Source: Lingula anatina (taxonomy: Eukaryota; Brachiopoda; Lingulata; Lingulida; Lingulidae). From it: a stretch of 50,705 bases of DNA. This document shows, one piece after another, positions 12,573-22,800 of the stretch (its first letter is position 1; each line of letters opens with the position of its first letter). The notes under the pieces were generated by a model. It did no database searches and had not been told where the DNA came from. It worked only from the letters and a program-made list of their open reading frames with translations. The stretch is from assembly GCF_001039355.2 (NCBI RefSeq), contig NW_019775424.1, forward strand, positions 152,445 through 203,149. The letters are read 5' to 3'. A program made the translations under genes and the position numbers.

Positions 12573-14796
12573 CTATTTTTTATCTTCTTCCTCGTCGTCG
12601 CCCCCAAAACCACATTTAGAAGTAAGCCAGGTCACTTTGTTCACGATCTCTTCCTGCATCACAGTGATTCCCATGGGTACTAGGGCCAGTCCAAAGATAA
12701 TATACATCCATGCTATACACATACGAAGCCGGCTCTCGTCCGTGCTTAAGTCATTCACACTGGGGACGTAGTCACCGAAGCCTATTGTAGTAAGGGTGAT
12801 GAAACAGAAATATAATCCTTCCACAAATGTCCAATCGTACCAAACGCCTGAAAAAAACGATTTTTTTTCTTTATTGAATGCAACATCGTGTGAGCAGAGT
12901 TTATGCCTTTTTCATCATTTAAAATATGGGGAAGACAATCTTTATGTTAACTTGTGTTATTTTACTCAATTTCATTTTTTAATTCATTTTTTTATTTCGA
13001 TACCCCCCTACTTTTTGCCAGACGTATAACATGAATTTCTGACACGCCAGGAATTCATGTTATACGTGAAGTCCTGACACTCCAGTCAACCTTACCAAAG
13101 ATCACCGCTCCACATACGAGCCACAGGGTAACAGTGAGTAAAGTAATACTCAGGGGGACAGTAACGGATTCGATATCGAACTCTTCTTCTTCGTCATCAT
13201 CATCACTGTCGTCTGCGACGATTACCACTGGCATTGGTTTTCCTTTGGAGTCTAACTGAAACGCCGCGTTTGGTGCGGGTTTGATGGCGCGAACCTACAG
13301 CAGAAAATATGACGCACTTGTTCACATTTTAATTCATATGGATCTGTGTCAAAACATATTTTGTGCAAGATATAACTGATAAATATTCCTAGTCTTTTTT
13401 AAATAAGAATGAAACAATATGAATTTGCTTCTGCTCCCATTAGAAGATTGTCATATGAGGATATTCCAGATTTACTTGAATTTTGACATGAGCATTATTC
13501 ACCAAACTCAGAGTCTCATTACTTTTTATTTTATTTTATTTAAACTTGTTATTCAAGGGACATTAACTTCGTTTTTGACACGTGAACAAGTGCCAAAGAG
13601 CTTATTCCTATTCACTGCGTCTTGCCTTATTCTTTTTACAGCAGCCTTTGCAACAGCCACAGCAGCAAACTTTGGCATAGACGTAGCGGAATATGTCTGC
13701 CATGACGTCCCCGATGTTGGTCAGATTCATCAGCATCAGAGGGACTCCCAGCAGCGAGTAGGCCATGCAGACGATCTTCCCCCAGTTGGTGTGAGGGGCA
13801 ATGTGGCCATAGCCTGAAAAAACCCCAGGACATTGGAAAATATACCTGCATGTCTGATATGTTGCTTTTCAGAAGTTTTACCGAGCCTTTCATTCAAAAA
13901 GTCATTAAAATGAAATATAATTTATGGACATTTTTGAGTGGTGGTGATAACAAAAATTATGAACTGCACTCTTTTGATAGATTTTACGTGCTTCTTATGA
14001 AACAGAAGTGATCGTTGGTGTCAAAAGAACATGAAATCGCTCAGCTTCAGCTTTATTTCTGAACTTATTTGATTAAATGCGGCCTTTCAGATGGGCTGCA
14101 GTACGTACCTATTGTGGTCACGATGGTCAAAGCAAACAGGAAAGAATTAGCAAAATTCCACACGCTGACGTCCCCTCCTTCGTCTGGTTTTCCAATCAAT
14201 GTACAATTCGTCCCCCATGAGTATCCCGTATTAACTGAAGCATCACCAAAAGATTTCAATTTTTCTCTGAATTTTTCAATGACGTAATCTTGGGTTTCCG
14301 TGTCTTTTAATAAAGCAAGGTCGTAGACAAGGTCCACAGTGTTAGTTTCTGCTTCAATATATGCCGCCCTGTATTCTTCACACTCAGAAACTTCATTGGG
14401 TTCTTCTAGCAGCTGGAACACGAACCCTCCTGCGATACTATAAGCTACCACGATAAGAAAAAGACCAACGTAAGAAAAAGACAACTTGAGAATCTTAACA
14501 CAGACTGCAAGCCCACCCCCTTTCTTCTTCTCATCCTTAGCGTCTACAACATTGTTGTTTGGTTCTCCATCAGCTGCTGCCTTGTCGTCTGGATTTTTGT
14601 CCGAGTTTTTAGGATCTCCCGGCTTTGCACTTTCTCTTGGTCTTGATGTTCTTCGTCTTCGATTGGTACTTTTGTCCCCATCCACGCCGTCCGGGTTGGA
14701 CGACCGTCTTCCCCTTGAAGTGCGCCTCTTTTCTTGAGAATTTTCGTTTGCGATCACATCTGTGCCAGATGCAGATGCCGTCCTTTGGTCCGACAT
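12573..14796 (-). CDS. Two-pore-domain potassium channel, paralogue 3, with a GC-AG intron
   Basis: Exons on the minus strand are 14796-14109, 13813-13626, 13294-13096 and 12847-12573, giving 449 residues. The N-terminus is long, basic and Ser/Arg-rich (RRTSRGRRSS, TNRRRRTSRPR), offering PKA-like phosphorylation sites. Then come TM1 (VGLFLIVVAYSIAGGFVF), a cap with EEPNEVSEC and an NCT sequon, filter 1 TIGYGHIAP, TM2, and a Cys-rich VCCCGCCKGCCKK segment. An acidic loop (DDSDDDDEEEEFD) precedes TM3 at VTVPLSITL; filter 2 is TIGFGDYVP; TM4 leads to MQEEIVNKV and an acidic tail. Intron phases 1, 0 and 1 match the two paralogues. The second intron keeps the frame only if it starts with GC (AAG|GCAAGA at 13626/13625); the nearest GT would shift the frame. 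Otherwise the gene looks intact. Confidence 0.92.
13022..13067 (-). repeat. 46-nt palindrome in K2P-3 intron 3
   Basis: Perfect 16-bp arms ACGTATAACATGAATT (13022-13037) and AATTCATGTTATACGT (13052-13067). Pairing continues through one G.T position and CTG/CAG to a 6-nt loop, about 20 bp in all. It lies 28 nt after the donor of exon 3. Confidence 0.9.
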
Positions 14797-15420
14797 TGGT
14801 TAGAACGTAAACCAGCGTTTCCCTCAAGTATTTAGTCGTTTTAATTTCGACATTCATAAAGTAGCCGCTCACTTCATTGCAGCCGTGAACAGCGTATGAT
14901 TGGAAACCTAATGTTGATTAGGTTCTGCACGTTGAAGTTTAGAGCATTGATTTTTATTCGAGACTGTATCGATTTGTAACAATGATCTTTGTTCAACATT
15001 TCATTCCACATTAAAGGACAAAACAAGTCTTGAATAATTAATTGACAAGAGAGCCGAAACTGTTTCGGTAAACGTCCAGTCTAGAAAATTAAAACTTGCT
15101 TTGGAAACATTTATCTGTACTATATCAGATACACCGAGTACACCTTTTATAGCAGAGTGAAGTGGGAAATGGCATTTATCCAAGTTGTTAACTAGCTAGC
15201 TTCTATAATCCAAATTCTCTTAAACAGTATTTTTCTCCTGTATGCATACACCACACATGGGGGGGGGGATGATTACAGCAAAGGCCTGCCAAAAAAAGGA
15301 CTCAATTTGCGAATACGCATGTCTGATATTTTACAAGTCACTGTTTGATTTTTGATGCACAACTGTTAACGTAAGCTGCAGTGCTTGACAGTTTTCCAAT
15401 AAAATATACATCCAAATATA
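14797..15420. other. Spacer between K2P paralogue 3 and PBDC1
   Basis: No gene found. It carries the presumed promoter of K2P-3 (leftward) and a G9 run near 15260. Nothing else stands out. Confidence 0.4.
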
Positions 15421-16024
15421 AGTTATTCAAATATTTTATTTACTTGTAAATGTTAGAGACCTGAAATCAAGATACTATTTCATATATTTATGAAAGGAGG
15501 CACATTAAGACAGATTTCCAGTCTAGCTTCTAGCTAGGACAGCGTGATTTATGCACCATCTTGGTAGATTGTCCAATTACGATCTCTAACCACAAAAAGC
15601 CCATCTCATCCATCTGTTGTCCACGAACCAACAATTTTTACCAACGTAGGTCGCTTGGGGACAGCTGAAACTTCCTCTCTACCAGAGGTGAACTGGGTGA
15701 CGACACCATTTTTGCAGTTTCACCCAGTGCAGAAATGTGTACTTAATTAGCCATTAGACAAAAGCTCTCTATGGCCCTGGTAAACGGTAGCTGGAACTCA
15801 TTATTACATGACTTGATGAGATATTATGGTACTAAGTTAAGCTGTCAAAAATGATCTGCCAGCACCACTTTAGAAAATATCTTGAATGACTGACTGTATT
15901 CACTGACAAGTGGTAACTGTAAACGTGCCCAATTTATAAACAGAGCTGGAAGACCTTTCAAATGACTCCAAGAAACTTTTAATGAGGAAATTCCTTCAAA
16001 CTATTGAAATGTTTTGGAGGAAAG
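15421..16024 (-). terminator. PBDC1: 3' UTR and polyadenylation signal of PBDC1
   Basis: On the minus strand an AATAAA lies at 15440-15435, about 585 nt beyond the PBDC1 stop. No other coding frame is supported here. Confidence 0.5.
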
Positions 16025-19000
16025 TTATTCCTTATATTGTTTTTCAACTAATTGTCCAATAGTGTTCAAAACAGGAAAGTATTTAAGATCCATTTGATCG
16101 TCTTTCTCAGGTAAACAAGGTGGTTTGTCATCTTTGACAGCATATTTTTCTCTCAATCCATCATTGCATCCCTCCCTATTTCTTGCTATTTCTAATGCAA
16201 AAAACTGCACCCTCGGAACTGGAAAAAAAAAAGAGATTCAATTTACAATCACTCTGAATAATGCTAAATACATTTAACAAGCCAAATTCCCATAATGAAT
16301 TAAATATAAAATGTTGCTCAAAGTAACGTCCTTACACTTGTGAAGATTCTTTTGTCTATAGCTACTTATATTTGTCTGATCTTACCACCCAATATTTCAT
16401 TCTAATTTTTAATAATTTTTTTATAAAATAATATTTAGTTCTACACTAAACGTCCTTACAATTTATCAAACCAATACAATTTCCCTATCTACAAAAAGAA
16501 AAAAATATTGCAGTAGCTGAGACTGCTAAACACAATCAAAGAGGAACAGAACCTTACCAATTTCCGTATTTTTTTCTGTATACTCATCATCAGCATTTAC
16601 TCTGACTAAAGTACCAAAGTTATAGTCCTCTACCCTGTCTCGAAATTCCTCACAGAATGGTCTCCATTTCTAAAAAAGAAAAATATTTAAAAAATATACC
16701 ATTTCAAATTTCTCAGAGAAAATCATTAATTCATGAAGCTTAACAGCATGGGGAACTTATTATAACTTTTATCACAACAAAGTGCAATATTTGTTGGTTT
16801 ACACATAAATATTCCATAATAATAAAATACAAAGCACCAATTCATTTTTTCTTTCATCTTGAAACTAAATGCATGAAAAATTGGCATGTATATAGCCAAC
16901 TCCATATTATTTTAACTATTACACGATCAATTAAATATCAATAAATAAATCTGTGACTTTTTTTAATTTGAAAATGATCAAATATTTCCCCCCATCTCAA
17001 CTAATTTCTCAGAGAAATTAGTTGAGATGGGGGAATTAGAAGATTTAATAGCAAGGGAAGATTTTTGTACATACCTCTTTGGCAGCAGGTGCTTTCATAG
17101 CTTCAACGTCTACTACTGCAATATTCATGTCTGGAAATGTTTCTCTGAACATTTGGTAAATTACATCATCTATTTTTGTCAGCTTCAAGTTTTTTGGTTC
17201 TGCAACTGAACACAGCAGCTGAAACCAATTGAGATACAATCAGTACACAACAGTGAACATGAGAGGTCATTATACAAAATAAAACTTAAAAGGATGAAAT
17301 TTAAGAATTTAAACACAAATTAGAGGAAAAAAACACTTCTTGTTTAAATAATCTGTCGAGTAATTTAACGAAAAAAATGCCATGAAGCTGCATTGACAAA
17401 AATTATCTAATTTACCATCTCCTGGCAAACCTGTCAGCTGTCTGCCACCCAGGCACAGTTATGAAGTGTGGATTAAGGTTTTTTTCTGAGATTGTTACAG
17501 AGCTATGACAAGTGCCAGGAAAGGAGGATGAAAGATTAGTCTGAAAAATATATGCTAACTATTCCAGGGATTTTTTTTTTTTTTTTTTTTGCCGTATAAC
17601 ATTGCACTATTCATCTTTGATTGGGCAACAAAATCTTATATTATGTGTAACGGGAACTGATGACAAAAGTTGTAGACAGAACTTACATTGAAATAAATCT
17701 CAGCATGTCTGTAAGCTTTCATAGCCCACTGAATCTCTACTTCTTCCTGAAAAAGACATTGAAAAGATAAACGTGCTAAAATCAAAAAGTATTTTTTCTG
17801 ATTTCATTTTAAATTCCTTTAAATTTAAGAAAAACTACATAAATAAAAAAGTCCAGCTTTTTCTAATATTGCTAGAAATTGCTATATGAAACTAGAAACT
17901 TACATTATTTTGAAAATTTGAGGCTGGTTGTCCCAATGTTGACCCAACTGCCTGAACTTGAGATGCATTCTGAAATGACAAGTCAGTAAACTCACATATA
18001 AGGTGTAACACAAATATGTATCAAAATGAAATAAAAACTAAATTGCATGATTGAGTTTCTAGGGTTCTTAACAAGAAGCAAGCAGATGAAACATAAACAC
18101 CACTATTTTTACATTTGTGCCATGAAACTCAGTTTGAGAAATTAATCCTGCATTTGCAATCACAATCTCAAGGCTAGAGATCATGAATGGCTATTTAATT
18201 TATTAGGCCTGGGTGACAAAATTACTTTTGAGCATAAATTACAAATATATTTTACAGCCAATTAAGACTTCATTAAATCAGAAAAAATTGGCCGTGTGAG
18301 CACGAGCAGCATGGGACTTTGCAGTGTTAATTTGAAGAGTATAGAAATCATTTTGCATTCAAAGGTAATGTGTTTCACATAATTTGATTCTAAAGTAAAA
18401 AAAGAACATATCAAATGTGTATGTTAAATTCAATATTATATCAAGCTTGAATAGTAGCCTGAATGCTTACTGGTACTTAATTCTGAGCCAAATTTCAGAA
18501 AAGATATTAGAACCATCCAACTGGTCTAATTCTATCATTACAATACTAACCTCGAGTTATAACGTTAACTTGCAGTTTGTATATCATTTACTTGTTAATG
18601 ATTACATACAAACGTAAAAAAAACTGAAGAAAATATCTCCTATTAACCCTAGCCTCTCCGACTCATTTTCAACATAACATTTCCCACTGCTTCGACTCAA
18701 TATTCCTACATATTTTCAAGTTCAAAATCGTCTGGCAACGTACAGTACAGTGCTACAGTGGAAACTACAGACTGTACATAGTCTTCACATACATATGATT
18801 CACCTATCACACGTGGACCTTCGGCTTTAATCACACAGTAACCATGTAAAACAAGGTGTACAATCCCTATAAGAATTAACATGGTTACAGCTGGCTTTAA
18901 TCCCTGACTACAGGAGTTATGCAGATTATCAAATGGAAATTTTACTTTACAATATGTTCTCTTAACAACTTCAAATTGTTGAATATCTGAGATAACAAAC

Positions 19001-19029
19001 CGACTTACCAATCCTGCGAATTCTGCCAT
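16025..19029 (-). CDS. PBDC1: PBDC1 (polysaccharide biosynthesis domain-containing 1) homologue
   Basis: Six minus-strand exons, 19029-19009, 17969-17904, 17746-17687, 17218-17075, 16669-16558 and 16218-16025, join in frame (phases 0, 0, 0, 0, 1) to give 198 residues. Recognition rests on family motifs: QWAMKAYRHAEIYFN, NLKLTKIDDVIY, KWRPFCEEF, VEDYNFGTLVR, YTEKNTE and VQFFALEIARNREG, which match the animal PBDC1 core as I know it. The long acidic, repetitive C-terminal tail of vertebrate PBDC1 is missing; here the protein ends about 50 residues after the core. The first exon codes only MAEFAGL. PBDC1 is a small, conserved, mostly cytosolic protein of poorly known function; recent work elsewhere connects it with protein quality control, but nothing in this sequence tests that. 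The gene is divergent from the kinesin and shares its upstream region. Confidence 0.9.
16989..17033 (-). repeat. 45-bp perfect palindrome in PBDC1 intron 4
   Basis: Arms of 22 bp at 16989-17010 and 17012-17033 are exact reverse complements around a single A (17011). The inner sequence reads AATTTCTCAGAGAAATT and the ends are CCCCC/GGGGG. On the transcribed strand it starts 41 nt downstream of the exon 4 donor. Confidence 0.95.
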
Positions 19030-19180
19030 TTTGACCTATTTACCTGCGTGTCACGTGACATCAAATTCTAACCAATTGGGAGTTAGTTCAGAATCTTAGG
19101 CCTTGCCTAGGCAAGCAAAAAAGCCCAAGGCTGATTGGCTGCTTTCAAATTTCAAACCATTTCTCTGTGATAGCGGCAAG
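19030..19180. promoter_or_regulatory. Divergent promoter of PBDC1 and the kinesin-6 gene
   Basis: The PBDC1 start codon (19029) and the kinesin 5' UTR exon (ending at 19289) point away from each other across this interval. It contains a palindromic E-box GTCACGTGAC (19050-19059), a CCAATTGG (19072-19079, a CCAAT box on either strand), another inverted CCAAT (ATTGG, 19134-19138) and two abutting TTTCAAA elements (19143-19149, 19150-19156) that look like the CHR element of late cell-cycle genes. No TATA box is seen. Factor binding is inferred from motif knowledge only. Confidence 0.55.
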
Positions 19181-19289
19181 TATGAAGGTGCTGTCTAAAT
19201 GAATTGTTAAAAAAGGACGCATAGTTTGTCCACGTATCTTCCTTCAGGAAGAGAGAGAAACAAGAAAAACAGTTTTACATTTTGTGACG
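19160..19289 (+). other. Non-coding first exon of the kinesin gene with a tiny uORF
   Basis: A good donor (GACG|GTAAGT) at 19289/19290 and an acceptor just before 19783-19786 suggest an untranslated first exon; its 5' end is only approximate. It carries a six-codon upstream ORF (ATG at 19182, TGA at 19200-19202). Confidence 0.45.
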
Positions 19290-19819
19290 GTAAGTTAAAC
19301 CATTTGCTAATGTATCATTCCCTTGGAAACTTGCTTGTAAAATGATTCCGATATTTTCAGTAGTCACTAAGTACGATTCATACTTTTTATTTGTATTCAT
19401 TATGCTTGCAAAATATTGGAAGATTTTGGTAAAAGTAATTGGAACTTTCAGTACTCTTTATTTAGATCTAAGTAAGCTAAAAGCTGAAAGCCAGATTTTT
19501 GTCTCAGATTGAGAGAAATTGTGTTTAAAAATCACCTGTTTATGACCCTAGTTGAACCTCAATCTTTGTATCTGTTTTATGATAATAAAAACTGAAATAA
19601 TTTAGTATCGTAAGTCCTAGCAGTATATAACCAATATTTTGCAAACACGAAGTATTCTTTGAAACCTTTGCACTCACTAGGGATTTTAAGAAAGAATAAA
19701 TAAAAGTGCAAGAGACTTTTTGCATTGATTTGTTGATGAATCCTAAAAACACACATTTTGATTGCATCAAATTTCTTTTTAGCAGAAGCTGCCGTTTAGT
19801 GACATATTTGGATTAGAGC

Positions 19820-22800
19820 ATGGAGTCTGAAACAAAAAAGTATATAGAAATCATGGAAACGGAGGAGGAGTTGGGCATTGGAGAGACTAGCGATATGGAT
19901 GCCACATTAAATAAGGGTGCTCGCAAGAATTTGTTTGATGATCTAGCCCCAACCCCCATGAAGGCCAACTCTAGTACAAATGTTGATCCCGGAAGTGAAC
20001 ACGTGAGGGTTTTCCTCCGTATTAGACCATTTACTCAAGAGGAACAGGAAAACAATGAAAATCAGGTAACATGGTGATCTTTATTTTTAATTATTATTTT
20101 TCTTTGTTTGTTTGTTTTGTTATGAACTAGAATTTTGATGAATCAGATGAAGGGAAAGATATCCTATTTTCAACTTAGAGATGAAATGGTTTGGAAATTT
20201 TATAAATGCTATTTCAGATTTTTGAAATTTCATAAGTTCCACTGTATGACAATATTTTAAATTTAGTGGTAATATTGATCTCTCTCTTCATTTTCAGGGC
20301 TGTATGGAACTTGAGAATATCAACAACCTGGTCATGCATGCACCAAAGGAGTCTGTTACCTTCAAGAACAGCACACATGGCTGTGGAAAAATGACTCACA
20401 AGTTCACATTCTCCAAGATCTTCTCAGAGGGAACGGAACAGAAACAGTTCTTTGATGAGACCATGCTTGGCACTGTGAAAGACTTTATCGATGGGCAGAA
20501 CTGCCTTGTTTTTACCTATGGAGTTACAAACTCTGGAAAGACTTACACTATTCAAGGTGATTTCTTAAATCGTGCTATGACTAATGGTGGGGTGTTTACA
20601 TTGTAATACACTTTATTTGAAAGGTGTTCTGTACAACATTTTTTACTCCAAGTCTAATTTTCCTCAAGGAAAAAGCATTTTCTGCTACGCACTAATTATA
20701 CTTCTACAAAATTTCTAATTAAAAAAATATGGATGGTTCTGAAGGAAATTCTAAAGCTCAGCAACAGGTAAACTTCAGGTAAACTTGAATAAGAGGATTT
20801 TTTTGTTTGGGGACTGAATTGGGAAAGATAAGGCCCCTTTTTTACTGCCTTTTTTGCAGTGCATTTAAAAACAACTAAGATGTTTTTAAATGCTTGTAAA
20901 ACACCCCTAAGGTTAGTCTCGGACATTGCCATTGAAATGTCAGTACACCAATTTTTCAACTCAGAAAGTGTATGAAAAGTAATCATTTTGATGCTCCTGC
21001 GTTCCAGGTAACCCTAAAGATGGCGGAATCCTCCCCAGAGCCTTGGACGTGCTGTTCAACAGTATAGAGGGCCAGCAGTGGGAGAGCATGAGTCTGAAAC
21101 CAAGGATGTTCACTGACGTCGTCAAGCTCTCGGATAAACAAGTAGAACTAGAAAAGAAAAACAAGGAGAACGTCATGAGCCTTGCCACTCCGGAGGTACG
21201 ACAAACATTTTGAGCAAAGTGTAGTGATAAGCAGTGATAATGTCAAATAAATTATAGATATAAATCTACCACTTTCATAGTGGTTACAATAATCAGTGCA
21301 GAGAAATAAACATGAATTATGATTTTGGGTAGTACAATTGGATTATAATTGATTTCATGAACATTTTTTACAAATATGAATGCTCAGTTGTTAGTGGCTG
21401 GTTTCACTGTTTGACCTCCCCCCCCCCATTCATTCCCTGTAGGAGCCTGACGTGACCAGCCTCCTTGGAGATGACCTCAGTGACATGTCCAGGATTAGCT
21501 GCAGCACGCGGACCTCTGCAGAGTCCCTGGCTCCAAGCTTAGATTCCACATCCACCGCCACAAGCCAGGATGAGAGTCAAGAAAGCAATCCCGTAGAGTC
21601 GGCTATTGAGACTGAAGATGGTGTGTGTAGTTGTAAACATAACAAAATTGTGCATTCCTGAAGTCAGTTATAAGGGTTTGCAATAGGACAAACATAATTT
21701 TAGCCCTTAAACTGTTTATTGGTAAATCAGTCTGCACTATTGCCTTTGAAGAATTAGTCAAGTCTGTCTTTAAACTTTTAGTATTTCCTGAAGAATTACA
21801 TTACAATAATTTGTAGAAAGTTTTTACATTAGATGGTGTATGCAAATGGCTGTTAGCATTTATTTATATAATCGGACTTGCAGAAGACAAGGAGAACCTG
21901 GAAAAGCTGTTTGAGGAGGCAGAGAACCGCGTTCGTGAGGAGGCAGCGATCAGTGTGGAAGGTCAAGGTCAGGTCAAGTTCTCTGTGTGGGTCAGCTTTG
22001 CTGAGGTCTACAACGAGTACATCTACGACTTACTGGAACCTCTCCCTAAGAAGAAAAATGCTAGGCGGCCTACTCTCAAACTTAGTGAAGACAAGAATGG
22101 CAGCCCATATATTAGAGGTGAGATAGGTGTCAGCTGTGCATTATATATGAATTGGCACGGTAAAATATCATTCTTTTGTGTGTATGAAATAGAACAATAC
22201 ACAATAGGGTAGAACACAGGACAGAAGTTTAGTAAGCTATTGACCATGTTTCCAGGTTTGAAGTCGGTTCAGGTGACCAGTGCTGATGAAGCCTACCGGG
22301 TTCTGACCATTGGAAAGAAGAACCTACAGGTGGCCTGCACAAAGCTCAACCATAGCTCAAGTAGAAGGTACGTGATCTCTTCCAAAATGTGCCTCCTGCA
22401 GCTGATTCAGTGATTAGTATGCCCTGATGTCCCAGGCAGAATGATGAGTATTTCAGTTTTAGACAATTTTTCTTGACGGTTGAACTTCATTGATCATAAG
22501 GCCATAAAGCCATTTCTTCCAACTTTTTTTCTTGCAATCCAAAATCATGCTCAACTATTAGTGAATAATTAACATTGTCAATTCAATTTCTCCTCTTCTC
22601 TGGCTGATACACTACAATGTTGGTAAATATTGGAATTATCTTTTTTTATTCCAGCCATTGTATTTTCACAATCAAGGTGCTGCGTGTAGTTGCTAAGGAT
22701 GATCCCCATGTAGCTAGAATCAGCATGTGAGTATGTGATGATGATGAAATACAGTCAACCTCGTTCAGCTGATCTTTTAACAAAACAGATATAATAAATC

